DNA of 64,000 bases from Alistipes sp. Zagget8 (GCA_001941065.1 MSHJ01000001.1:25721-89720); one strand, 5' to 3'; shown: positions 42,369 to 51,858, numbered from the stretch's first letter. Program-made: numbers and translations. Notes: generated by a model not told the origin, from the sequence alone.

Positions 42369-45365
42369 ATGAACATGAGATTACTCAAAAAGACGCAACT
42401 CGTCTGCGCCGTGCTGCTGCTCTGGACCGTCGGGGCCTACGCGCAGAATGTTGTCAAAGGCAAGGTCGTCTCCGCGGAGACCAACCAGCCGATGGTCGGC
42501 GTGAGCGTGTTTGTCAAGGGCGACAACCTGCGCGGAACCTCGACCGACGCATCCGGTAACTACTCGATCAAGGCTTCGGCGAACGAAGTGCTGGTTTTCA
42601 GTTTTATAGGCTGTGAAACGGCCAGCGAGGCCGTCAATCAGCGGACGGTGATCGACGTCCGGCTCAAGACGCAGGCCAACCAGCTGGACGACGTGGTGGT
42701 GATGGGTTACTCGACGCAGACCAAGGCCGAGTTGTCCAGTTCGGTGGTCACGCTCAAGGGCGAGAACCTCACCGACGTGACCTCGCCCGACGTGGGCAAC
42801 ATGCTGCAGGGCAAGGCCCCGGGCGTGCTGGTTTACAACACCAGCGGCCAGCCGGGCTCGCAGGCCACGATCCGCGTGCGCGGTACGGGCTCGATTTCCG
42901 CGGCTTCCGACCCGCTCTATGTGGTCGACGGCATCATCGGCGGCTCGTTCAACCCCAACGATATCGAGACCCTGACGGTGCTCAAGGACGCCGGAGCCAC
43001 GGCGCTCTACGGTTCGGAGGGAGCCGGCGGCGTCATCGTCATCACGACCAAGTCGGCCAAGACGGGACAGAAGACCACCGTCAATTTCAAACTCTCGGCC
43101 GGCGTGAAGTCGGTGCTGAGCGGCCGTCTGAAGATGATGGATTCCCGCGAGCTCTACGACACGCAGAAGACCTTCATGCCCGAGGTGCTGTTCAACGCCC
43201 AGCGTCCCGAATCGCTCCTGGAACGGAATTTCGACTGGACGGACGCCATCTTCCGCACGGGCGTCGTGCAGAACTGCTACGCTTCGGTGGCCGGATCGTC
43301 GGGCAAGACCAACTATTTCGTCAGCATCGACCACTACAACGAGGAGGGTACGCTCATCAACACCAAGTATGCCCGCACCTCGGCCCGCGTGAACCTGAGC
43401 ACCGAGCTCTACAAGTCCCTGCGGATGAACACCCGCGTGGCCTACACCAATTCGCGCGATTACAGCGCCTCGGCCTACCAGACCCTCGAATTTGCTTACG
43501 GACTGCTGCCGTGGGACAACCCCTACAACGCCGACGGTTCGGCCAAGGACCTCATGCACGACAGCTCGCTGGAGTGGCTTTCGCAGAACCGCTACAACAT
43601 CTTCTATAACGAGCAGTACAACTACGCCAAGTCGCACGGCAACGACCTTTCGGCCGACCTGCAGCTGATCTGGCAGATCACCCCGTGGCTGTCGTTCACC
43701 ACGTCGAACCGCTTCAACACGGCCAATTCGAAATACGTCGTCTACAACGACCCGCGCACCGTCTCGGAGTCGGAGAGCGTGCAGGGCAGCCTTTCCCACA
43801 ACCTGAGCGAAGGGTGGGGAATCTCGACCTCCAACCTGCTGAAAGCCTCCCAGAGCTGGGGCAGCCACACCCTCACCGGTCTCGTCGGCTATGAATACGG
43901 CATCAACAAGGAGGAGTACACCGACGTCGAGGGTATCAACATGCCGCAGGGCATGGACGCCATGAACGCCACGCTGCCCTACACCAACGGCGGTTACGAC
44001 ATCTGGGGCGAGGGCTATTCGTTCTTCGCGCAGGCCCAGTACAGCTATGCCAACAAGTATGTGATGACGGCCTCGTTCCGCGCCGACGCCTCGTCGAAAT
44101 TCGCGCCCAAGAACCGCACGGGCTATTTCCCCTCGGTCTCGGGTTCGTGGATCATCAGCAAGGAGAACTGGTTCGCGGACAGCCGTGCGCTGCGTCTGCT
44201 GAAGCTGCGTGCTTCGTGGGGTCAGACCGGTAACTCGTCGATCGGCTCCTACATGTACCTCGATTCCTATTCGCTTTCGGCCAAATACCAGAACAACGTG
44301 GCCGCCATTCCCGTCCGCAAGGCCAATCCGACGCTGGGCTGGGAGACCGCCGACATGACCAACCTCGGTCTGGACGTCAACCTCTGGGACCGCCTCGAGG
44401 TGACCCTCGACCTCTACCACATCGTCAACAAGGGACTGCTGCTGAACGTGCCGACGGCACCCAGCACCGGATTCTTCGAATTCACGGACAACGCCGGCAA
44501 GGTTCGCAACCGCGGCTTCGAAGTGATGGTCTCCTCGACCAACATCCGCCACAAGAATTTCGAGTGGTCGACCTCGGTGAACCTCGGCCTGAACCGCAAC
44601 AAGGTGCTCACCACGCCGACGCCCGAAGGCTTCCTGCAGTCGAACACCAACGGTTCGGTGACGCAGATCGTCAAGCCCGGGCACGACATCTACAGCTGGT
44701 ACATGCCCAAATGGCTGGGCGTCGATCCGTCGAACGGCGATCCCGTCTGGGAGAAACTGCTCTACGACGACAAGGGCAAGGTCGTCGGCAGCGAGCCTAC
44801 GAACGTCTACAACGACGCCCAGAAGCAGATCGTGGGTTCGGCGACCCCGAAATTCAGCGGCGGATTTTTCAACAATTTCCGGCTTTACAATTTCTCGCTC
44901 AACGTGGCCTGCAATTTCGTCTACGGCAACAAGATCTTCAACCTCGACCGCACGATCATGGACAACGACGGCGCCTTCACCAACTACAATATGGTGTCGT
45001 TCGACAACGGCCTGAAATGGAAGCGCTGGGAGAAGCCCGGTGACGCCGCCACGCACCCGAAGGCCGTCTCGTTCGGCAACAAGAACTCCAACGCCGTGTC
45101 GTCGCGCTACCTGGAGGACGGCAGTTTCTTCCGCATCAAGAACATCACGCTGGCCTACAATTTCCCGAAGAAACTCCTCAGCAAGCTGCGCATGCAGGGG
45201 CTGAAGGTCTACGCTTCGGTCGACAACCTGGCGACGTTCACCAAATTCTCGGGCATGGACCCCGAGATCGACCTGCAGGGATCGTCCTATAACCTCGCGG
45301 GCATGTATTCGAGCCCCTATCCCGTGGGACGCACCTTTATGTTCGGCGTCGACCTGACCTTCTAA
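42369..45365 (+). CDS. SusC/RagA-family TonB-linked outer membrane transporter
   Basis: A 998-residue glycan importer of the second PUL. It has a signal peptide (VGAYAQ), a carboxypeptidase-regulatory-like domain (VVKGKVVSAETNQPMVGVSV), a TonB box (LDDVVVMGY) and the plug (ATIRVRGTGSISAASDPLYVVDGI, GATALYGSEGAGGVIVIT). The barrel ends in FGVDLTF. It starts 28 bases after the GH36-like gene, without a promoter box in between, so it probably belongs to the operon led by agaS. It differs strongly from the first SusC, implying a different ligand. Confidence 0.96.
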   Translation: MNMRLLKKTQLVCAVLLLWTVGAYAQNVVKGKVVSAETNQPMVGVSVFVKGDNLRGTSTDASGNYSIKASANEVLVFSFIGCETASEAVNQRTVIDVRLKTQANQLDDVVVMGYSTQTKAELSSSVVTLKGENLTDVTSPDVGNMLQGKAPGVLVYNTSGQPGSQATIRVRGTGSISAASDPLYVVDGIIGGSFNPNDIETLTVLKDAGATALYGSEGAGGVIVITTKSAKTGQKTTVNFKLSAGVKSVLSGRLKMMDSRELYDTQKTFMPEVLFNAQRPESLLERNFDWTDAIFRTGVVQNCYASVAGSSGKTNYFVSIDHYNEEGTLINTKYARTSARVNLSTELYKSLRMNTRVAYTNSRDYSASAYQTLEFAYGLLPWDNPYNADGSAKDLMHDSSLEWLSQNRYNIFYNEQYNYAKSHGNDLSADLQLIWQITPWLSFTTSNRFNTANSKYVVYNDPRTVSESESVQGSLSHNLSEGWGISTSNLLKASQSWGSHTLTGLVGYEYGINKEEYTDVEGINMPQGMDAMNATLPYTNGGYDIWGEGYSFFAQAQYSYANKYVMTASFRADASSKFAPKNRTGYFPSVSGSWIISKENWFADSRALRLLKLRASWGQTGNSSIGSYMYLDSYSLSAKYQNNVAAIPVRKANPTLGWETADMTNLGLDVNLWDRLEVTLDLYHIVNKGLLLNVPTAPSTGFFEFTDNAGKVRNRGFEVMVSSTNIRHKNFEWSTSVNLGLNRNKVLTTPTPEGFLQSNTNGSVTQIVKPGHDIYSWYMPKWLGVDPSNGDPVWEKLLYDDKGKVVGSEPTNVYNDAQKQIVGSATPKFSGGFFNNFRLYNFSLNVACNFVYGNKIFNLDRTIMDNDGAFTNYNMVSFDNGLKWKRWEKPGDAATHPKAVSFGNKNSNAVSSRYLEDGSFFRIKNITLAYNFPKKLLSKLRMQGLKVYASVDNLATFTKFSGMDPEIDLQGSSYNLAGMYSSPYPVGRTFMFGVDLTF

Positions 45366-45393
45366 ACCAACCAACCCGAAAAATTCCGAAACG

Positions 45394-47091
45394 ATGAAAA
45401 ATATCCTATTGATTCTCGCCCTGCCGCTGCTCGCCGTGTCCTGCGACCTGGATTACTTCCCCTCGGACGCCATGACCTCGGACCAGCTCGCCAACAATCC
45501 CGCTTCGGCGGTTTACAGCACCGACGGCAACTATTCGATGTTCAAGGACGTGCTGGCTTACAAGGGCACCGAATACACGGGCAACACCTATGTCCGCCAC
45601 TATTTCCAGATGGCCGAGTTCCGCGGCGACAACGTTTCGCTGGCCCACAAGACTGAAGACCCGCTCTACAATGAGATGTGTTACAGCGACCTGGTGACCG
45701 ACCAGCCCAACTCCTACCTCTGGTGGTGCGCCTACCACATCATCTACTCGGCCAACTCGATCATCGAGTCGCTTCCCGAGGGCAAGTCGGGCGAATACGA
45801 CCATATCCTGGGTGAGAACTATTTCATGCGGGCCCTCTGTCACCTGCATCTGGTGACGCTCTACGCCAAGCCCTATTCGTTCGGCCGCGACAACCTGGGC
45901 GTCGTGCTCCGGACCTCGACCGAGACCAATTCGACCGTGCGGGCCACCGTGGGACAGGTCTACGACCAGATTCGCGACGACCTCGTCAAGGCCGCGTCGC
46001 TGATGGCCGCCGACGAGAGCCGCGTGACGAACAACAACCACGGCTACATCTCGCGCGACGCCGCGCTGGGGCTGCTGAGCCGCGTCTACCTCTACCGCGA
46101 GGAGAACGACAAGGTGATCTCCACGGTCAACGACATGCTCGGCGGCGAGGGTGTGGACCCCTCGTCGAAGCTCGATCCTGATTGTGAGAACTATTTCGCC
46201 AACGCCCTCAAATCCCCCGAGACGCTCTGGGCCGTGGCGCACGTCGCCACGCTCGAGAACCGCGGCCGCGGATCCATCGGTTCGATGTACTACACGGTGT
46301 CGGAAAAGGGCGTCGAAGGCTGGGCCGAAATGTACTACTCCGATCCGTTGGTGAAGCTCTTCCAGCGTCATCCCGAAGACCGTCGTTATACGGGCTTCGT
46401 CGTGCCCCTGAAACCCGTCGAGGGAGCCCTGCAGGCCCGCTGGGCCGTCGAGAGCGCCGGCGATTCGTTCCGCCTGAACGAAATCCGCGACGTCACCGTC
46501 GAGGAGGGCACCGGCAAATACTACATCACCAACGACGGTGCGAAAATCTACCTGACGACGGAGGTGAAGAACGGCTTCACGCACTACTACATCCAGTGGA
46601 ACGGCGCCAGAACGGAGGTTTACGTCGACCAGAAGATGTTCTGCTTCAACACCTGCCCGGCGTTCATGTGCGCCAAGTTCACGGGACAGGACGGCGAGGC
46701 GATGCTTTCGTCGCCGGTGATGATCCGCTGGGCCGAGGTGATCCTGAACCGCGCCGAAGCCTATGCCAAGTCCAACAATCCGGGCAAGGCGCTCGCCGAC
46801 GTGAACGTCATCCGCAGCCGTGCGGGACTTTCGGGCGACGCACTCTGGACCGAGAGCAACTATGCGCAGGCGGGCTACGGGAGCGTGCTCGAGGTCGTAC
46901 TCGACGAACGCCGTCTGGAGCTCTGCTACGAGGGGCACCGCGCCTTCGACGTCTACCGCAACAAGCTCCAGATGGACCGCCGTTTTGCCGGCGTGCAGGC
47001 CTGGGAGGTGGTCGAACCGACCGACAAACGCATCCTTTACCGGATTCCCTACGACGAGATTTCAGTGAGCGGCATTCCGCAGAACGACTAA
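45394..47091 (+). CDS. SusD/RagB-family surface glycan-binding lipoprotein
   Basis: The 565-residue partner of the adjacent SusC. Lipobox LLAVSC (Cys17) is followed by DLD, acidic residues expected for surface export. The helical half has LGENYFMRALCHLHLVTLYAKPYS, and the C-terminal domain has MIRWAEVILNRAEAYAKSNNPGKAL and VLDERRLELCYEGHRAFDVYR. The C-terminus ends IPYDEISVSGIPQND. It has normal length, 28 bases after susC. Confidence 0.95.
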   Translation: MKNILLILALPLLAVSCDLDYFPSDAMTSDQLANNPASAVYSTDGNYSMFKDVLAYKGTEYTGNTYVRHYFQMAEFRGDNVSLAHKTEDPLYNEMCYSDLVTDQPNSYLWWCAYHIIYSANSIIESLPEGKSGEYDHILGENYFMRALCHLHLVTLYAKPYSFGRDNLGVVLRTSTETNSTVRATVGQVYDQIRDDLVKAASLMAADESRVTNNNHGYISRDAALGLLSRVYLYREENDKVISTVNDMLGGEGVDPSSKLDPDCENYFANALKSPETLWAVAHVATLENRGRGSIGSMYYTVSEKGVEGWAEMYYSDPLVKLFQRHPEDRRYTGFVVPLKPVEGALQARWAVESAGDSFRLNEIRDVTVEEGTGKYYITNDGAKIYLTTEVKNGFTHYYIQWNGARTEVYVDQKMFCFNTCPAFMCAKFTGQDGEAMLSSPVMIRWAEVILNRAEAYAKSNNPGKALADVNVIRSRAGLSGDALWTESNYAQAGYGSVLEVVLDERRLELCYEGHRAFDVYRNKLQMDRRFAGVQAWEVVEPTDKRILYRIPYDEISVSGIPQND

Positions 47092-47118
47092 TGTTAACGA
47101 CCTTAAAACAGCGAATCC

Positions 47119-48537
47119 ATGAAAAAGAACCTTTTTGATAAGCTATTTCTGTTGGCGGGCGTCACGATGCTGGCTTCGGCCTGCATCATCGACGACCCCG
47201 TGGCCGGCCCGGTCATCGGCGGCGACGACCCGGACGATCCCGACGAACCTTCGGTCGAGGTGTTCATCACCCCCGACGGCGATTTCTCCGACTGGAATGC
47301 CATTCCCGAGGACGAACTGACGGTGAGCGAGGTTCCCGCCGATGCGTTCTATCCCACGGGGCGCAAGGTGATGGCCTATGCGGGCGACACGTTCATCAAC
47401 CTCTACGTGGAGTTCAAGGACCAGCCCGCGATGCCGGTGCAGATCATGCACCTCTACATCGACAGCGACCTGGCTTTCGACGGCGAGGGCAACCCGACGA
47501 CGGGCATGGGCAATCCGGCCTGGACGAACGACGGTTCGGACCTGCTTTTCGAGGGATATGTCGTCGACGAGGAGTCGGGCGAGGCCTGCGAATACGATCC
47601 CACGATCTTCACTTTCTCCGGTACGCCCCTCTCGGGCGACTGGGAGTGGACCGAGACCGTTTCGCCGGGACTGGGCGTCTGCAAGAAATCCCCGCACACG
47701 GTGCTGCCCAACGGCAACACGGCCTTCGAGATGACCATCGTGCGCAGCGCGGTTCCCAACCTGGGCAGGAAATTCCGTCTCGGCGTGGGGCTCCAGTACG
47801 ACTGGAACGACATCGCCTACCTTCCGGCCGGGAGTGCCGTGGATAAGAGCGGTACGCTGGAGCACGGCCCTGTGCAGAACCTGCTGGTGGGTGAGAAAAA
47901 GACGGTCGGGGCGGCCGACATCGCCCTCGACGGAGATTTCGCCGACTGGGAGGCGCTCGGCGAGTCGGACGTGAATGTGGCCGAAATGCCTGCCGATGCC
48001 TTCTACCCGGGCGGCAAGGTCCTGAAGGTGGCCAGCAACGCCGATTATCTCTACCTCTACGTCGAGTACGACGCTTCGCCCGAGGTCGGCGTGGGCATCC
48101 TCGACCTGTTCCTCGACACCGATATGGCCTTCGACGGCGACGGAAACGCCACGACGGGTACGGGCAACTGGGCCTGGACCAACAACGGCTGCGACCTGAT
48201 GTTCCAGGGCGCGATCGAGGGCTGGAACCCCGAAGGCTTCATGTACTCGGGCACCCCGATGGGCAACGAATGGGAGTGGACATCGGTTGTGGCGCCAAGT
48301 TCGGGTGCCGTGACCACGTCGGCCACGGTGACGCTGGCCAACGGCCACAAGGCCGTCGAGATCGGCATCCTGCGCTCGGCGATTCCCAACCTGGACAAGA
48401 AGACCAAGCTGGGCATAATACTCGAGAAGAGCGACTGGAGCGGCGAATGCGGCGTTCTGCCGGCGCTGCCCACCAAGCACAGCGATGCGGGCGACGAGTT
48501 CGATCCCGCCGGGCTGATGAGCGTCACGCTGTTCTGA
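47119..48537 (+). CDS. Surface lipoprotein with two tandem beta-sandwich domains, likely glycan-binding
   Basis: A 472-residue lipoprotein (lipobox LASAC, Cys22) with an acidic linker (DDPDDPDEP), typical of surface-exposed PUL proteins. Two copies of one domain follow: DGDFSDW at 53-59 and DGDFADW at 271-277. The copies then share PADAFYP, a long YxYLYVEY-like strand, D(S/T)D(L/M)AFDG-GN-TTG and WAWTN(D/N)G-DL. The period is 218 residues. The DGxFxDW opening resembles CBM9-like/DOMON sandwiches, and the repeated Asp-rich DxDxxFDGxGN loop may bind Ca2+. Its place after susD is that of SusE/SusF-type glycan-binding proteins. The ligand is unknown; the family assignment is inference. Confidence 0.82.
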   Translation: MKKNLFDKLFLLAGVTMLASACIIDDPVAGPVIGGDDPDDPDEPSVEVFITPDGDFSDWNAIPEDELTVSEVPADAFYPTGRKVMAYAGDTFINLYVEFKDQPAMPVQIMHLYIDSDLAFDGEGNPTTGMGNPAWTNDGSDLLFEGYVVDEESGEACEYDPTIFTFSGTPLSGDWEWTETVSPGLGVCKKSPHTVLPNGNTAFEMTIVRSAVPNLGRKFRLGVGLQYDWNDIAYLPAGSAVDKSGTLEHGPVQNLLVGEKKTVGAADIALDGDFADWEALGESDVNVAEMPADAFYPGGKVLKVASNADYLYLYVEYDASPEVGVGILDLFLDTDMAFDGDGNATTGTGNWAWTNNGCDLMFQGAIEGWNPEGFMYSGTPMGNEWEWTSVVAPSSGAVTTSATVTLANGHKAVEIGILRSAIPNLDKKTKLGIILEKSDWSGECGVLPALPTKHSDAGDEFDPAGLMSVTLF

Positions 48538-48591
48538 CAGGCGGCTTCTGCGGCAAACGCCTGCCGCATAGACGGATAAAAGAGAGAAACG

Positions 48592-48630
48592 GATACCGGC
48601 GTTGTGGCGTTGCAATGCCGGTATCTTTTT
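48592..48630 (+). terminator. Internal terminator or attenuator of the second PUL
   Basis: A 13-bp stem (48592-48604 with 48613-48625, one G-U) and an eight-base loop, then T5. It lies between the tandem-domain lipoprotein gene and the DUF4832-type gene, so the last genes may be expressed at a lower level. Confidence 0.8.
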
Positions 48631-48636
48631 AGCAAC

Positions 48637-50061
48637 ATGAAAACCATGAAAAGACCGGTATTCTATACAAGGGTTCTGCTGCTGGCCCTGCCGCTGCTGG
48701 CGGCCCGCTGTTCGGACGGCGGCGGCAGCGACGGCCCGCAGGACGATCCTTCGCTGACGAAGGTCGTCTACGAGGAGCTGACGACGGCAATTCCCAACCC
48801 CGAGCGGGGATTCTACTATCCCTACGATTTCAAATTCGAAAACGGCGAGGTGCCCAAGGCGATCAACACGCAGGCATTGGCCGTCAACCGCACGCAGAAC
48901 CGCACGCTCTTCCTGCTGGAGTATTTCCTGCGTGATTTCATCGACAAACCGCTTTCGGACGAGTGTCTCGCGCTGATCCGGGCGAACATGCAGGTCCTGC
49001 GCGACGGCGGCGGCAAATGCATCCTCCGTTTCGCCTACTGCGATTCCGACGCCGAGAGCGCCAAACCGTGGGACGCCGAAGAGTCGGTCGTGATGCAGCA
49101 CATCGCCCAGCTGAAACCCCTCTTCCGGGAGTATGCCGACGTGATCTACGTGCTGCAGGCCGGATTCGTGGGCGTGTGGGGCGAGTGGTACTACACCGAC
49201 CATTTCGGGTTCAATCCGCAGACCGCCGAGGAGTTCGCGCCCCGCCGCCGTGTCGTGGAGGCGCTGCTCGGCGCCCTGCCCGAAAACCGCATGGTGGCCC
49301 TGCGCACCCCGCAGGCCAAGATGATGTGCCTCGGACTCTCGGGCGCCGATTCGATCGGCTCGGACAATGCCTACGGCAAGACGGACCGGGCCCGCATCGC
49401 GTCGCACAACGACTGCTTCCTGGCCGACGGCAACGACGTCGGGACGTTCACCAGCAAGGCCGAGCGGGAGCTCTGGATGGCCGATTCGCGCTATACGAGC
49501 ATGGGCGGCGAGACGTGCGGCGTGTCGTCGTTCTGCGCCTGCGCCAATTCGCTCTCCGACATGGCGAAATACCACTGGTCCTACCTGAACATCGCCTACC
49601 ATCAGGACGTTATCAAGGGGTGGCGCGACGACGACTGCTTCGACGATGTCGAGTGCCGTCTGGGCTACCGCCTGGTGCTGACCGAAGGGGCTTTCACCCG
49701 GGAGGTGAAGGCCGGGGAGCCGTTCAGGGCGTCGGTGACGCTGAAGAATGTCGGTTTTGCGGCTCCCGTCAATCCGCGCGGTGCCGAACTGGTGTTCGTG
49801 TCGGCCGACGGTAAGGAGCGTTTCGTGCAGCAGCTCAAGGACGATCCGCGCCGCTGGTTCGGCGGCGAAACCCATACCGTCGAGGCGTCGTTCGACGCTC
49901 CGGCCCTCAAAGCGGGTACGCGCTACACGCTCTGCCTGAACCTGCCCGACCCCGAACCGACGCTCGCCGCCGATCCGTTGTTCAGCATCCGCACGGCCAA
50001 CGCCGGCGTGTGGGACGAAACGACGGGCTATAACCGACTCTACACCTTCACCGCCAAATAA
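48637..50061 (+). CDS. DUF4874/DUF4832-type lipoprotein
   Basis: The product is 474 residues from the ATG at 48637 (a second ATG at 48646 is possible), with lipobox LAARC. It matches my memory of the DUF4874-DUF4832 pair: NPERGFYYPYDFK near the N-terminus, a TIM-barrel-like middle (ILRFAYCDSD, VIYVLQAGFVGVWGEWYYTDHFG, RMVALRTPQAKM, WSYLNIAYHQD), and a C-terminal sandwich (FRASVTLKNVGFAAPVNPRGAEL). Such proteins are common in PULs and look like glycoside-hydrolase barrels; E and D residues such as WGEW are candidates for catalysis. No activity is established to my knowledge. Confidence 0.8.
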   Translation: MKTMKRPVFYTRVLLLALPLLAARCSDGGGSDGPQDDPSLTKVVYEELTTAIPNPERGFYYPYDFKFENGEVPKAINTQALAVNRTQNRTLFLLEYFLRDFIDKPLSDECLALIRANMQVLRDGGGKCILRFAYCDSDAESAKPWDAEESVVMQHIAQLKPLFREYADVIYVLQAGFVGVWGEWYYTDHFGFNPQTAEEFAPRRRVVEALLGALPENRMVALRTPQAKMMCLGLSGADSIGSDNAYGKTDRARIASHNDCFLADGNDVGTFTSKAERELWMADSRYTSMGGETCGVSSFCACANSLSDMAKYHWSYLNIAYHQDVIKGWRDDDCFDDVECRLGYRLVLTEGAFTREVKAGEPFRASVTLKNVGFAAPVNPRGAELVFVSADGKERFVQQLKDDPRRWFGGETHTVEASFDAPALKAGTRYTLCLNLPDPEPTLAADPLFSIRTANAGVWDETTGYNRLYTFTAK

Positions 50062-50069
50062 GCCGCCCG

Positions 50070-50939
50070 ATGAATTGGATAAAAAAGCATAAATGGCTCG
50101 TCTTCGCCCTTGTGACGACCCTTACGTGGGGTGTGTGGGGCGAATTCAGCGAACTGATTCAGCAGGAGGGTTTTCCTGCCAGCATGGTCTACATCGTGTG
50201 GGCCTTCTCGATGGTTCCGTGCGCCGTCGCGGCGCTCTGGATCGGGGGCTGGAAACTCGACCGTTCGTGGAAGTCGCTCCTGCTGGGACTGAGCGCCGGA
50301 CTGCTCGGCGCGGGCGGTCAGCTGGTGCTGTTCGAGGCGCTGCGCTTCGGCCCGGCATACATCGTATTTCCCTTCGTCTCGATGTCGCCCATCGTGACGA
50401 TCGCCCTCTCGCTGGCCTTCCTGCGCGAACGGGCCAACCGGGTGCAGACCTTCGGCATCGTCGTCGCCCTGGCGGCCATCTTCTTCCTCTCGTGGCAGGA
50501 CGGCAGCGACACGCACGTTTCGGGTTATGTCTGGCTGGTGCTCGCGGCGCTGGTATTCATCGCCTGGGGCATTCAGGGCTACATCATGAAATTCGCCAAC
50601 GGCTCGATGAGTGCCGAGAGCATCTTCTTCTACATGGCGCTGACGGGCGTGATGCTGGTTCCCCTGGCGTGGACGATGACCGGTCCCGAGATCGCCGCCG
50701 TTGAACCGGGACTTTATGTGAAGGGCTTCTTTACCCAGCTGCTCAATTCGATAGGTGCGCTGACGCTGGTTTATGCCTACCGTTACGGCAAGGCGATCAT
50801 CGTATCGCCCATGCAGGGGCTTGCACCGCTGATCACGGTAGTCCTTTCGCTGGTGATCTTCGCCGTCGTGCCGGGGCCGATGCTGCTCATCGGGCTGGTG
50901 CTGGCGACTGTCGCCCTCGTTGCACTTTCACTCGAGTAG
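50070..50939 (+). CDS. EamA/DMT-superfamily inner-membrane transporter
   Basis: A 289-residue protein with about ten hydrophobic segments arranged as two five-helix EamA repeats (first repeat to about residue 135, including FPFVSMSPIVTIALSLAFLRERAN; second from WLVLAALVFIAWGIQGYIMKF, ending with LAPLITVVLSLVIFAVVPGP). It starts 8 bases after the DUF4832-type gene. In the locus it is the only inner-membrane transporter, so it is the natural candidate to carry the released monosaccharide (GalNAc, galactosamine or galactose) into the cytoplasm. The family is broad, so the substrate is inference. Confidence 0.85.
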   Translation: MNWIKKHKWLVFALVTTLTWGVWGEFSELIQQEGFPASMVYIVWAFSMVPCAVAALWIGGWKLDRSWKSLLLGLSAGLLGAGGQLVLFEALRFGPAYIVFPFVSMSPIVTIALSLAFLRERANRVQTFGIVVALAAIFFLSWQDGSDTHVSGYVWLVLAALVFIAWGIQGYIMKFANGSMSAESIFFYMALTGVMLVPLAWTMTGPEIAAVEPGLYVKGFFTQLLNSIGALTLVYAYRYGKAIIVSPMQGLAPLITVVLSLVIFAVVPGPMLLIGLVLATVALVALSLE

Positions 50940-50943
50940 GGCC

Positions 50944-51819
50944 ATGAAACGCCTTGTTTTCTGCTGTCTGGTCGTCGTATGCTGCGCGGTGCTGACGGGT
51001 TCCTGCGGCCGCTCCTCGGCCGGGATTGCGGAACGGGCGGCGCATTGGTGGGATGGGGTGGATTTCGCGGATACGACGCTGACGGGGCATCCCGAGGCCC
51101 TCGAAGAACGCTTTGCGGCGTATGTCGCCCTGCTCGAAGACGAACGGATGGACCCCGCGGCGGCCGGGCCGCTGCTGCGGGCGCTGCTCGGACGCGCCGA
51201 GGCGAACGAGGAGGCGTTTTATCTTTTCGGGGAGCTGTGCGAGAAATACCTCTATGCGCCCGACTCGCCCTGCCGCGACGAGGAGCTGTACCGTTACGCC
51301 CTGTTGGCGGTGGTGGAGAGCGACCGTCTCGACGATTACCGCAAACTGCGGCCTCGCTACCAGCTCAACATGATCGGCCGCAACCGGGTCGGGGAGCCGG
51401 CGACGGACCTGACCTTCGTCTTGCCGGACGGCGGACGGTCATCGCTGTATGCCGTCGGGGCGGAGTTCACGATTCTCTGCTTCGTCGATCCCGGATGTCC
51501 GGAGTGCGGCGAGGTGCGCCGGGCGCTGGTCCGGCAGCGGGTGGTGAACCGCCTTGCGGAGCAGGGACGGCTGCGGGTGGTGGCGCTTTACAGTTCGCCC
51601 GAGGAGGACGAGGCGGCGTGGCGAGCTTCGCTCGGGGAGTATCCCGACGGCTGGATCGCCGCTTACGATGCCGGAGCGCAGGTGCATTACCGGGGCCTTT
51701 ACGACCTGCGTCGCGTGCCGTGCCTCTACCTGCTGGACGCTCGCAAACGGGTCCTGTGCAAAGGGGCCGTGACGGCGGAACAGATCGCCGGGGCATTGGA
51801 AAAAGCCATTTCCCGCTGA
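50944..51819 (+). CDS. Thioredoxin-like lipoprotein with an N-terminal DUF5106-like region
   Basis: The product is 291 residues from the ATG at 50944, with lipobox VLTGSC. The N-terminal half is helical (ADTTLTGHPEALEERFAAYVALLE). From about residue 150 it has a thioredoxin fold (GEPATDLTFVLPDGG, FVDPGCPECGEVR). The active site is CPEC rather than CGPC. The conserved cis-Pro is present in RRVPCLYLLD, with a Cys next to it. It is 4 bases after the transporter gene. A periplasmic disulfide reductase or isomerase role is likely; why it joins the PUL is unclear. Confidence 0.82.
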   Translation: MKRLVFCCLVVVCCAVLTGSCGRSSAGIAERAAHWWDGVDFADTTLTGHPEALEERFAAYVALLEDERMDPAAAGPLLRALLGRAEANEEAFYLFGELCEKYLYAPDSPCRDEELYRYALLAVVESDRLDDYRKLRPRYQLNMIGRNRVGEPATDLTFVLPDGGRSSLYAVGAEFTILCFVDPGCPECGEVRRALVRQRVVNRLAEQGRLRVVALYSSPEEDEAAWRASLGEYPDGWIAAYDAGAQVHYRGLYDLRRVPCLYLLDARKRVLCKGAVTAEQIAGALEKAISR

Positions 51820-51828
51820 CGGCGACAC

Positions 51829-51858
51829 AAGCCGCGGACTTTCGGTTCGCGGCTTTTT
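51829..51858 (+). terminator. Terminator at the end of the second PUL
   Basis: AAGCCGCG (51829-51836) pairs with CGCGGCTT (51848-51855), then TTT. It ends the long plus-strand run that began at agaS. Confidence 0.75.
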
